A program made the position numbers and the translations under genes. DNA of 6,481 bases from positions 1-6,481 of the forward strand of contig CAYGZC010000041.1 of the NCBI GenBank assembly GCA_964354225.1, in the 5' to 3' direction. Numbering within the stretch: the first letter of the stretch is position 1; each line of letters begins with the position of its first letter. The notes beneath the pieces are model-generated. The model was not told where the DNA came from, made no database searches, and saw nothing but the letters and a program-made list of their open reading frames with translations. Positions 1 through 6,481 of the stretch are shown here, piece after piece. Origin of the DNA: CAYGZC01 sp964354225. Its GTDB lineage: Bacteria; Bacteroidota; Ignavibacteria; UBA10030; SZUA-254.

Positions 1-2300
1 GTCATATCATCGCTTTGCGATGCAGCGCCTATATGTACATTCACTGCTGCAATGATCTTCTCAATTAGCTCGTCGGGAGAATCGTCATTACTGTGCTGCA
101 CAATTTCCTGCAGCTTTTCACCACCAAATTCTTCCATCCGCTGGTTCATCGATTCGGGAATCCCGTCTGAATAAACCAACAGGCGATCTCCGGACTTTAT
201 GGATATCTCTTCTTTTTCGTATGTAGCATCCTCCATCATGCCAAGCGCAATTCCCCGGGTTCGCAGCAGGACAGGTTTGCCTCCTGTCGAGAAAATGATC
301 GGCATGTCTTGTCCGGCGTTAGCATAACTTAATGTATTTTTTTTGATATCCAGGATTCCGTAAAAGAGAGAGATAAACGTACGGGAGTCCGTGCTTCTAA
401 ATAGCAATTTGTTTGCCCTCTCTAAACATTTTTCCGGATCCGCATTAAACATTGCCTGTCCCCGAATTGTAGCTTGCAGGTTTGCCATCACAAGTGAAGC
501 CGCTAATCCATTGCCGCTTACATCTCCCAAGCTGATTGCGAGTCGATGTTCATCCAGATAGATAAAATCATAATAATCACCACCAACGTTTAATGCAGGT
601 ATACTTTTCCCTGCAATTTCGTAACCATGGATCTCTGGATTGGATTTCGGAAGAAAGTTCGTTTGAATATTCCTCGCCATTCTCGCTTCTTCCCTCAAAC
701 GTGTACGGGTTTCTTCGTCTTTCTTGCGCTGGGTTATGTCTCGGTATATTGCATAAACCCCCATCTGCTTCTTGCCGTAAAAAATAGGAGAACCGAGAAT
801 GGAGACATCGATGAGAGTTCCATCCTTTCGTTTACGCTTTGATTCAACTTCTACTCTTTCACCGCGAAAACTCCTTTGGGAAAGCAGAGCGGCTTCTTCC
901 TGATATTCAGCCGATGCAACCAAATCATTAACCGGTTTTCCTATCGCTTCCTCGCGACTATAACCAAATACTTTTGTGAATTCTTCATTCACATTCACGA
1001 CACGGTCGTTGTTGTCGTGCAGCAAAATCGCCTCGGGGGAGCTATTGAATAGTCGCTCCAGGTACGTTTTCTGAAGATGTAGATCTTCCTCTGCCTTCTT
1101 GTGCACAGTGATATCTCGATAGATTGCATAGACACCCATCTGATCGCCACCGTCAATGATTGGAGCACCGAGGATTGAGACATCGATTAGATTTCCATCT
1201 TTATGTTTACGTTTTGTTTCAATTTCTACTCTTTTCCCGTGAATAACCTTTTGGGAAAGCTTAGAAGCTTCGGTCTGGAATTCCTTCGGTACAACCAGCT
1301 CATTTATGGGTTTTCCTAACGCTTCCTCCTGAGAATAGCCAAACAGTTTTGTGAATTCATTATTTACGTTGACAACAATATCGTTATTATCATGAAACAC
1401 TATCGCTTCAGGAGCACTATTGAATAGTCGCTCAAGATATGTTTTTTGGAGATGCAGTTCTTCCTCTGACTTCTTATGTTCGGTGATGTCTCGATAGATT
1501 GCATAATCTCCCATCTGCTTGCCATCATGAACGATTGGAGCGCCTAAAATCGAAACATCAATGAGTGTTCCGTCCTTCCGCTTACGTTTTGTTTCAATTT
1601 CTATTCTTTCTCCTCGAATGACATTTTGGGAGATCAGAACAGCTTCATCCAGGAGTGCTTCCGGGGCGATCAATGAGTTGATTGGCTTTCCTATCGCTTC
1701 CTTGCGGGAATAACCGAACATTTTTGTAAATTCATCATTTACATCTACGATAAGATCGTTATTGCTGTGTAAGGCAATCGCTTCAGGTGCACTGTTGAAA
1801 AGTCTTTCAAGGTAAGTTTTCTGAACGTGGAGTTCCTCCTCTGCTTTCTTACGCTCGGTAATGTCTTCTATAATTCCATCAAAATATATTATCTCTCCTT
1901 TTTCATCTCTCACTGCTATAGCAGTTTCTGAGACAATGATCGGTGTTCCATTTTTTATTTGCAGGATTAATTCTTCGTGTTTAACATATCCATCTCTCGA
2001 TATCTTTTCACTAAATTTATGTCTATCTTCTGGATTCCGATATAATTGAGCGACATCTTTGGTTAAAAGTTCATCTTTATTTTCATAACCTAACATTTTC
2101 ACGAGGGCAGGATTTACTTCAATAAATCTGCCTTTTGGACCGGGAGTACTTCTAAATATTCCGACGCCAATATTTGTTGTTAATGTTCGGTATTTGGCTT
2201 CGCTCTCCAGCAATGCTTGCTGTATCTGCTTGAGTTCAGTATCTGTTCTCTCGAGATCTCTTATGCGGTTTTCTAATTCTTCATAGGATGGTCTGCTCAT
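1..2300 (-). CDS. Multi-PAS sensor protein with C-terminal SpoIIE/RsbU-type PP2C phosphatase (3' end cut by window edge)
   Basis: The frame is open from ATG at 2300 to the left edge (766 full codons, no stop). It starts MSRPSYEELENRIRDLE, a short coiled coil. Four PAS domains follow at about residues 37-148, 172-273, 297-398 and 422-523. The last three share FGYS..EA.GKP, DGxLIDVSILG.PI and YAIYRDIT, joined by charged helical linkers (KKAEEEL.LQKTYLERLFNS). The phosphatase begins near residue 535 (ARNIQTNFLP) and shows GGDYYDF (573-579), GDVSGNG (592-598), DGIPES (from 712) and SDDM just before the edge. D575, D593, D712 and D764/D765 are the expected metal-binding acids, so it looks catalytically competent. 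Probably only about ten C-terminal residues are missing. No membrane segment, HAMP or histidine-kinase domain is seen, so it should be cytosolic. By family it would dephosphorylate a serine/threonine phosphoprotein such as an anti-sigma-factor antagonist in response to a PAS-sensed signal. Ligand and partner are unknown. AGGA lies 7 bases before the start. Confidence 0.93.
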   Translation of the reverse strand, partial: MSRPSYEELENRIRDLERTDTELKQIQQALLESEAKYRTLTTNIGVGIFRSTPGPKGRFIEVNPALVKMLGYENKDELLTKDVAQLYRNPEDRHKFSEKISRDGYVKHEELILQIKNGTPIIVSETAIAVRDEKGEIIYFDGIIEDITERKKAEEELHVQKTYLERLFNSAPEAIALHSNNDLIVDVNDEFTKMFGYSRKEAIGKPINSLIAPEALLDEAVLISQNVIRGERIEIETKRKRKDGTLIDVSILGAPIVHDGKQMGDYAIYRDITEHKKSEEELHLQKTYLERLFNSAPEAIVFHDNNDIVVNVNNEFTKLFGYSQEEALGKPINELVVPKEFQTEASKLSQKVIHGKRVEIETKRKHKDGNLIDVSILGAPIIDGGDQMGVYAIYRDITVHKKAEEDLHLQKTYLERLFNSSPEAILLHDNNDRVVNVNEEFTKVFGYSREEAIGKPVNDLVASAEYQEEAALLSQRSFRGERVEVESKRKRKDGTLIDVSILGSPIFYGKKQMGVYAIYRDITQRKKDEETRTRLREEARMARNIQTNFLPKSNPEIHGYEIAGKSIPALNVGGDYYDFIYLDEHRLAISLGDVSGNGLAASLVMANLQATIRGQAMFNADPEKCLERANKLLFRSTDSRTFISLFYGILDIKKNTLSYANAGQDMPIIFSTGGKPVLLRTRGIALGMMEDATYEKEEISIKSGDRLLVYSDGIPESMNQRMEEFGGEKLQEIVQHSNDDSPDELIEKIIAAVNVHIGAASQSDDM
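735..1859 (-). repeat. Three tandem 375-bp coding repeats (PAS domain plus linker)
   Basis: Three consecutive units of 375 bp (125 codons) lie inside the multi-PAS gene, at about 1859-1485, 1484-1110 and 1109-735. Landmarks recur at constant spacing: the block ttgaa(t/a)agtc has its agtc at 1801, 1426 and 1051, and the g(t)(g/t/a)atgtct-like block starts near 1858, 1483, 1108 and 733. There are no indels between units. Protein similarity is high across the whole unit, including the linker helix. The first PAS domain (about 1860-2190) does not belong to the repeat and is clearly diverged. This points to duplication within the gene by unequal recombination, followed by point divergence. Confidence 0.85.
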
Positions 2301-2307
2301 ATCTCAA

Positions 2308-2311
2308 TCCT
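2308..2311 (-). promoter_or_regulatory. Ribosome binding site of the multi-PAS phosphatase gene
   Basis: On the minus strand AGGA is followed by seven bases (TTGAGAT) and then the ATG at 2300. This supports the chosen start, which also begins the coiled-coil sequence typical before the first PAS domain in such proteins. Confidence 0.6.
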
Positions 2312-2376
2312 GATTGTTAGTCGATTTCATTTTCTACCGTGACACTATTTTATTCCTACTCAGGTTAATTCAATAA

Positions 2377-2405
2377 CTAATATAACTGCACCCCGTGTTT
2401 TTCAA
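2377..2405 (-). promoter_or_regulatory. Candidate sigma-70-like promoter for the multi-PAS phosphatase gene
   Basis: On the minus strand TTGAAA (2405-2400) and TATTAG (2382-2377) are separated by 17 bases, about 75 bases before the start codon. The -10 box is an imperfect match and the region is AT-rich, so chance is a real alternative. Confidence 0.3.
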
Positions 2406-2462
2406 ATGTAAAAAAATGCTGGAATAATACAACTACATGCAATCCTAATCTTTTTTTAACCT

Positions 2463-2480
2463 GTATTATCTTATTAATAC
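2463..2480. repeat. Short inverted repeat, possible operator
   Basis: GTATTA and TAATAC form perfect 6-bp arms around the 6-base spacer TCTTAT, giving an 18-bp dyad between the two candidate promoters. It is all A/T apart from the end bases and one C, so it is too weak for a terminator. It could be a binding site for a dimeric regulator, or chance in AT-rich DNA. Confidence 0.25.
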
Positions 2481-2572
2481 GAAACTGATGGGGATATGTT
2501 CTATCAAGAATATGATCCCTTTGCACAGGTTTTACAAAATAATTTTCATAATGTCACATCGAAAATCAAACC

Positions 2573-2601
2573 TTGATACTTTATAATAATTTTGCTACAA
2601 T
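2573..2601 (+). promoter_or_regulatory. Candidate sigma-70-like promoter of the lipid-enzyme cluster
   Basis: TTGATA (2573-2578) and TACAAT (2596-2601) are separated by exactly 17 bases, each one mismatch from the consensus hexamer. Transcription would start near 2608 and leave a leader of only about 23 bases before the ATG at 2631. This is the best promoter match in the intergenic region and sits where the cluster needs one. Confidence 0.55.
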
Positions 2602-2630
2602 GCACTACGTTTTAGCAGAAAATAAAGCTC

Positions 2631-3428
2631 ATGAATAAAGGAACTGATTTCCAACTTACAAAATGGTACCTCGACTGTGTGGCAGATAACGGTGATACTT
2701 TCATCGGTTATTCAGCCGTGCTTCGGATTAAGGGTCTGACAATTAACTTCACCAGCATCCTTAGCCATTCTGAAAAATCCGGTACATTTACCGAGGTATC
2801 GTTAAGAAAAAATTCTTTCCCGCAAGTCAAAGATGAAACTATCAATTGGTCTTTTCCTCAGTTGAATATTAAAGCAACGTGGCACGCACTTGCTCAACCA
2901 ATCCATCAACAATTATATGAAACTTCTGAAGGTTCCATTCAATGGTCATGCCTCCAACCCAATTCATATGCCGATGTATATTTTGGAAAGGGTGGACACG
3001 TTCGCGGCAAAGGTTATGTTGAGAAGATTGAGATGTCAATCAAACCATGGCAGTTGCCTATTGACGAATTACGATGGGGTAGGATTATTTCTAGCACAGA
3101 TGCTATTGTGTGGATAGACTGGATTGGTGAGGTTAAGCAATCTCTCCTCTTTCATAATGGTGTGCAGGTCAACAACTGCTCAATCACCGACAATGAAATA
3201 AAAATTAACGGAGATGAAATAGTTCTCGCGCTTACAGAGAAATCAATCATTAGGGAAGGTCGGCTTGTTTCAACGATGCTTTCAAGGATTCCGGGAATTG
3301 ATAAAATAGTCCCGCCCAAAATCCTTCAAACGCATGAATGTAAATGGCGCAGTCGAGGTGTTTTGAAAAAGAAAGATTTTCCATCCACTTCGGGCTGGGC
3401 AATACACGAAGTTGTGAGGTTCTCATGA
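2631..3428 (+). CDS. Lipocalin-like protein, possibly of the CrtC/AttH/tocopherol-cyclase type (function unknown)
   Basis: A 265-residue soluble protein with no signal peptide and no membrane helix. It is rich in alternating hydrophobic beta-strand sequence. The region RGKGYVEKIEM (125-134), then LRWGR (147-151) and WIDWIG (161-166), recalls the G-x-GY-x-(E/D) ... W-x-W/W-G-R pattern of the lipocalin-like hydroxyneurosporene hydratase (CrtC), AttH, Svf1 and tocopherol cyclase group, whose members bind or hydrate/cyclise hydrophobic lipids. The match is by eye and partial, so no reaction is assigned. It is first in the rightward cluster, and its TGA stop overlaps the next gene's ATG (ATGA, 3425-3428), which implies translational coupling with the membrane lipid enzyme. 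The start has no clear Shine-Dalgarno sequence; only AAAG lies upstream in an A-rich leader. Being a gene is very secure; the family is moderate. Confidence 0.85.
   Translation: MNKGTDFQLTKWYLDCVADNGDTFIGYSAVLRIKGLTINFTSILSHSEKSGTFTEVSLRKNSFPQVKDETINWSFPQLNIKATWHALAQPIHQQLYETSEGSIQWSCLQPNSYADVYFGKGGHVRGKGYVEKIEMSIKPWQLPIDELRWGRIISSTDAIVWIDWIGEVKQSLLFHNGVQVNNCSITDNEIKINGDEIVLALTEKSIIREGRLVSTMLSRIPGIDKIVPPKILQTHECKWRSRGVLKKKDFPSTSGWAIHEVVRFS
3416..3419 (+). promoter_or_regulatory. Ribosome binding site that sets the start of the three-module membrane enzyme
   Basis: GAGG lies within the end of the preceding gene, five bases before the ATG at 3425. It decides for 3425 over an in-frame ATG at 3344, which would overlap the upstream gene by 85 bases and add 27 charged residues with no family counterpart. 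Confidence 0.75.
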
Positions 3429-5362
3429 GTAAACCGGTTGATAGTTCTACTATCGGCAAAATTCTCTACGGATTTTTATTTGTTGTGATTGTGCCAACAT
3501 CTCTTTTTGTGTGGGCAAAAGCAACTGAGGGTGTTGTCCTCTTATCAGTTACCGGTTCAGTTGGACTTGGGATAGGTGCGGTAATCGGTGGCGCACTGAT
3601 AATGGTTACAGGTATGATAAATCTTTCGGTTTATGGCGACGGACTTCCGATGAATGCCTATCCTCCTCACAAGCTCGTCAAGAATGGTATCTATAGATTA
3701 ATTTCTCATCCAATCTATTTAGGGTTCTCGTTGTTATGTGTCGGTATAGCGATGGCTTTTCAATCGCCGAGTGGTTTATGGCTTGTTTCACCTATTGTTA
3801 TTCTGGGATGTGCAGCACTTGTGCAAGGGTATGAAAAGCACGATCTCATGGAAAGGTTTGGAGCTTCTTTACCGAAACCGATAATCTTTTTTCCATCAAA
3901 CGAAGTAATACCGCCGCGCTTTTCCGAGCGGCTCTCTGTCTACCTTCTTGTGTTGTTCCCCTGGCTGGTTATCTATGAAGCAATGGTGACGATAGGAGTC
4001 CCGCACGATGCAATCGTTGCATATCTTCCTTTTGAGCAAAAGATTCCCGTTTACGAATGGACTGAAATATTTTATGTCAGTACTTACCTGTTTGTGTTCT
4101 TAGTCCCGTTGCTCGCCGTATCCTCACGCGATCTGCGAGAATTCTCATTCACCGGCTTGATTGCGACCGGTATCGGTGTTCTGTTATTTATTGTAATTCC
4201 ATTCATCGCACCACCGCGTGAGTTTATCCCTCGAGGTTTCCTTGGAAATTTATTAATGTGGGAACGATTACACGACACGTCAGCTGCGGCGTTTCCCTCA
4301 TTTCATGTAATATGGATATTACTTGCGGTTCGAATCTACGGCAAAGCAATACCTTCATTGAAAATATTGTGGTGGTCGTGGACTTTTTTTATCTGCATTA
4401 GCTGTATCACTACCGGTATGCACGCTATTGTAGATGTGCTTGCTGCCGGATTGGTGGTTCTCCTGGTTACACGAATCAATATGGTGTGGGAGAAATTACG
4501 TTCTCTCTCAGAACGAGTTGCTAATTCATGGAAGGAGTGGCGTATCGGTTCAGTTCGAATTATCAACCACGGTATATATGCCGGATTAGGAACATTCCTT
4601 GGATTATCCATCAACGGAATTTTGTTAGGTCCCGATTATATCGTTCCCAATTTGATTGTTGCATTCTCAGGACTCATCATGGCGGGGTTGTGGGCGCAGT
4701 TCGTTGAAGGATCACCAAGCTTGTTGCGACCGTTTGGTTACTATGGTGGCGTTATTGGTGTTCTCCTCGGCTCGTTGATTGCTTCATTGTTCGATGTAAA
4801 CATTTGGTTGCTTCTCGGAGTGTACGGTGTTACTGGTAATTTAATTCAAGCGATGGGAAGATTGCGATGCCTTGTCCAGGGATGTTGCCATGGTAAAGAA
4901 GCATCACCGGCAGTGGGGATACGATACACACATCCCCGAAGTCGTGTATGCCGTCTTTCCAAATTTACTAACCTCCCTATTCATCCAACACCCCTCTATT
5001 CAATCCTTTGGAATATAATCACCGGACTTCTTCTCGCTCGATTGTGGTCTCTCCACGCATCGCTTCCACTGATTGCCGGTCTTTACTTGATACTGAACGG
5101 ACTCGGAAGGTTTGTTGAGGAATCGTACCGGGGTGAGCCGCAAACACTTGTACTCGGGAAGCTGAGATTATATCAATTGATTGCAACTCTCAGCGTTGTA
5201 TGCGGGGCAATTCTAACAACTCTAAAGATTTCATCAGAGGTACCGAATCCACAATTCACATGGATAGCCGTGATCGCAGCGTTTGGCTTTGGTTTGGTTA
5301 CGTGGTTTGCACTTGGGGTAGATTTTCCAAATGCCAACAAACGGTTTTCAAGATTAGTATAA
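3425..5362 (+). CDS. Three-module membrane lipid enzyme: ICMT/PEMT-like methyltransferase, PAP2/Aur1-like domain and Lgt-like domain in one chain
   Basis: A 645-residue polytopic membrane protein. Module 1 (about 10-160) resembles isoprenylcysteine carboxyl/phospholipid methyltransferases: hydrophobic helices, then NGIYRLISHPIYLG (87-100) and YEKHDLMERFG (136-146), the usual SAM-binding C-terminal signature. Module 2 (about 165-350) resembles the PAP2/Aur1 inositol-phosphotransferase group: APPREFIPR (262-270), FPSFH (290-294) and TTGMHAIVDVLAAG (329-342), giving a likely H294/H333/D337 triad. Module 3 (about 378-600) resembles prolipoprotein diacylglyceryl transferase: YYGG (439-442), GRLRCLVQGCCHG (478-490), HPTPLY (520-525) and GRFVEESYRGEP (561-572). 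Family knowledge gives methylation, phosphate/head-group transfer and diacylglyceryl transfer from phosphatidylglycerol; the real substrate is unknown. In the Lgt part the histidine of the usual HGG motif is a tyrosine, so the activity may differ from true Lgt. Start 3425 is supported by GAGG and the ATGA overlap. There is no stop or frame break between modules, so this is a real fusion rather than split genes. Confidence 0.9.
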   Translation: MSKPVDSSTIGKILYGFLFVVIVPTSLFVWAKATEGVVLLSVTGSVGLGIGAVIGGALIMVTGMINLSVYGDGLPMNAYPPHKLVKNGIYRLISHPIYLGFSLLCVGIAMAFQSPSGLWLVSPIVILGCAALVQGYEKHDLMERFGASLPKPIIFFPSNEVIPPRFSERLSVYLLVLFPWLVIYEAMVTIGVPHDAIVAYLPFEQKIPVYEWTEIFYVSTYLFVFLVPLLAVSSRDLREFSFTGLIATGIGVLLFIVIPFIAPPREFIPRGFLGNLLMWERLHDTSAAAFPSFHVIWILLAVRIYGKAIPSLKILWWSWTFFICISCITTGMHAIVDVLAAGLVVLLVTRINMVWEKLRSLSERVANSWKEWRIGSVRIINHGIYAGLGTFLGLSINGILLGPDYIVPNLIVAFSGLIMAGLWAQFVEGSPSLLRPFGYYGGVIGVLLGSLIASLFDVNIWLLLGVYGVTGNLIQAMGRLRCLVQGCCHGKEASPAVGIRYTHPRSRVCRLSKFTNLPIHPTPLYSILWNIITGLLLARLWSLHASLPLIAGLYLILNGLGRFVEESYRGEPQTLVLGKLRLYQLIATLSVVCGAILTTLKISSEVPNPQFTWIAVIAAFGFGLVTWFALGVDFPNANKRFSRLV

Positions 5363-5365
5363 GGA
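5361..5365 (+). promoter_or_regulatory. Ribosome binding site of the membrane SpoIIE phosphatase gene
   Basis: AAGGA overlaps the stop codon of the preceding gene. It is only three bases from the ATG at 5369 and twelve from an in-frame ATG at 5378, so neither spacing is ideal and the exact start stays open by three residues. The placement implies coupling to the upstream gene. Confidence 0.5.
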
Positions 5366-5368
5366 TAA

Positions 5369-6481
5369 ATGGATGCTATGGAAGAAATAACTCAACGTAT
5401 CAATCAAGCATTAGCGAATGAAGAAGTCAGGGCAGAGCGATTTGCAAACAGTGCTCGTTTAACGCTTCTCATCATTCTATCATGTGTTGCAGTTCTTAAT
5501 GCCGGCTCGATAACATTCGAGGCGAACCTTTTAAACTTCGGAGCATTGCTCCTCGGCTTTGCCTACGGAACAATCGTGTATCTCTTCATCCGCCGCATTG
5601 GCTATCGCCCAATTATGAAATATATCACCTCTTGCATTGATATCGTGATACTGTTTTTACTTCTTTACTTGTACACCACGATAGAGATTCCATCGGTCGC
5701 TTTGAAACAATATATTTTCATGATCGCTTTCCCGCTTATCATTCTAACTGTCTTCCGCTACGATAGAAAACTAACGATGCTGAGCGGTGGTTTAACAATT
5801 GTCCTTTACATTGGACTTGTTGTCTATCTTGCGGTTACACAAGCTATCACTATTACAAGCGGTGGATACTATCGCGAGCTTTTCAGCGATGAAATAACCT
5901 TAATAGGTCAGCTTACAAAAATTCTGATTCTTGTCGGCTTTGTAGCCCTCGCATCATATTTAACCAAGTACACACGCCGACTGCTCAACAAACTGATACG
6001 CGTCGAAGTTGGACTCTTAGTTCAGAAAGAGGCAACAGATATGGAGCTGGAGATCGCCTCACAAGTTCAAAGGAAGCTCCTGCCTCATCAGCTTCCAGCC
6101 GTACGCGGGCTTGAGATATTTGGAAAAATTCTTCCCGGTAAATTCGTTGCCGGTGATTACTACGATTTCATAAAGCTTTCAGAAACTTCACTTCTGACGG
6201 TCGTTGCAGATGTTTCAGGTAAAGGTGTGCCTGCTGCTCTGATCATGTCGGAAGTACGGGCTTCAACACATCTTCTCGCTTCAATGAGTTTAACATTGGA
6301 GGAATTTGTTCGCCGACTAAACGGATTGCTTTATGAAAGTACAGACAAAAAAGATTTTGTAACATTTTTCGCTGCTGTGATAAACACTACCGATGGAACT
6401 ATCCAGTATGTAAATGCAGGTCATCCACCACCGTTGATTTATTTGAATAAAGCTATACGATTACTTTCTGAAAGGACGCTT
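5369..6481 (+). CDS. Six-helix membrane SpoIIE/RsbU-type PP2C phosphatase (3' end cut by window edge)
   Basis: The frame is open for 371 codons to the right edge. An amphipathic, charged N-terminus (1-30) precedes six likely membrane helices at about 31-46, 54-73, 86-103, 113-130, 139-157 and 180-198. A basic juxtamembrane stretch (YTRRLLNKLIR, from 201) and a linker helix lead to the phosphatase domain, which starts near EIASQVQRKLLP (about 225-236). AGDYYDF (261-267; D263) and ADVSGKG (280-286; D281) are the first two metal-binding motifs, and YVNAGHPPP follows near the edge. The last motifs (DG and DD) and perhaps 70-80 residues lie outside the window. The six-helix input domain recalls those of membrane-bound adenylate cyclases and is not a named sensor I can assign. 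By family it would dephosphorylate a phosphoserine/threonine regulator at the membrane. Its start lies six bases after the lipid enzyme's stop, so it is probably in the same operon. Confidence 0.92.
   Translation, partial: MDAMEEITQRINQALANEEVRAERFANSARLTLLIILSCVAVLNAGSITFEANLLNFGALLLGFAYGTIVYLFIRRIGYRPIMKYITSCIDIVILFLLLYLYTTIEIPSVALKQYIFMIAFPLIILTVFRYDRKLTMLSGGLTIVLYIGLVVYLAVTQAITITSGGYYRELFSDEITLIGQLTKILILVGFVALASYLTKYTRRLLNKLIRVEVGLLVQKEATDMELEIASQVQRKLLPHQLPAVRGLEIFGKILPGKFVAGDYYDFIKLSETSLLTVVADVSGKGVPAALIMSEVRASTHLLASMSLTLEEFVRRLNGLLYESTDKKDFVTFFAAVINTTDGTIQYVNAGHPPPLIYLNKAIRLLSERTL

Larger units (their letters stand above)
2301..2630. other. Divergent intergenic region
   Basis: About 330 AT-rich bases separate the leftward multi-PAS gene from the rightward cluster. 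No convincing open frame, RNA gene or intrinsic terminator is visible. It holds a candidate promoter for each direction (listed separately), a small inverted repeat at 2463-2480, and runs of A or T near 2410-2416 and 2451-2457. Any control of both transcription units would have to act here. Confidence 0.7.

Noticed and set aside
593..842. Two short plus-strand open frames across the phosphatase part of the multi-PAS gene
   Set aside because: They lie antisense to a conserved catalytic domain and have no recognisable protein features or ribosome binding site.
995..1183. Short minus-strand open frame overlapping the PAS repeats in another frame
   Set aside because: The real PAS coding frame covers the same bases without interruption; this frame gives low-complexity, threonine-rich sequence.
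735..1859. Possible CRISPR or mobile-element origin of the periodic sequence
   Set aside because: The period is 375 bp, fully coding and in frame, with no short direct repeats separated by unique spacers and no terminal inverted repeats.
1..2300. Hybrid histidine kinase reading of the multi-PAS protein
   Set aside because: The C-terminus has PP2C motifs (GGDYYDF, GDVSGNG, DGIPES, DD) and no H-box or HATPase N/G boxes.
3344..3424. Upstream in-frame ATG extending the membrane enzyme by 27 residues
   Set aside because: It would overlap the preceding gene by 85 bases and add a charged stretch, while ATG at 3425 has GAGG five bases upstream and a typical ATGA junction.
4084..4614. Two minus-strand open frames inside the membrane enzyme gene
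   Set aside because: They are antisense to the conserved PAP2-like motifs and look like shadows of the coding strand.
5340..5368. Terminator between the membrane enzyme and the second phosphatase
   Set aside because: Only six bases separate stop and start, with no hairpin and T-run.
5200..5421. Small plus-strand open frame spanning the junction of the membrane enzyme and the second phosphatase
   Set aside because: It overlaps both well-supported genes in another frame and shows no domain or start signal.

Overview
The window looks like chromosomal DNA from a moderately AT-rich bacterium. Dense coding, Shine-Dalgarno-led genes and the mix of SpoIIE-type phosphatases with PAS sensors would suit a Bacteroidota/Ignavibacteria-like or deltaproteobacterial-like genome. 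The lineage is an inference and is not fixed by anything in the sequence. No rRNA, tRNA, CRISPR array, insertion sequence or phage gene was seen.

Layout: (1) The left third (1-2300, minus strand) is one long gene cut by the left edge. It encodes a soluble protein with four PAS domains and a C-terminal SpoIIE/RsbU-type PP2C phosphatase. Three of the four PAS domains are 375-bp tandem copies. (2) A divergent intergenic region of about 330 bp (2301-2630) holds candidate promoters for both directions and a small inverted repeat. (3) A rightward cluster follows. It has a 265-residue protein with lipocalin-like CrtC/AttH/tocopherol-cyclase-type sequence features (2631-3428). Overlapping it by ATGA is a 645-residue membrane protein (3425-5362) that reads as three lipid-enzyme modules in one chain: an isoprenylcysteine/phospholipid methyltransferase-like domain, a PAP2/Aur1-like phosphotransferase domain and a prolipoprotein diacylglyceryl transferase (Lgt)-like domain. 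Six bases later a second SpoIIE-type phosphatase begins (5369-6481, cut by the right edge), this time on a six-helix membrane domain.

Working model (inference): the tight spacing suggests that the lipocalin-like protein and the three-module membrane enzyme act together on a membrane lipid or lipid-linked substrate. The membrane phosphatase is co-transcribed, and a divergently transcribed PAS-phosphatase lies on the other side. The two phosphatases could feed partner-switching (anti-sigma/anti-anti-sigma) regulation, but no partner gene lies in the window. The three-domain fusion is the most unusual item here.
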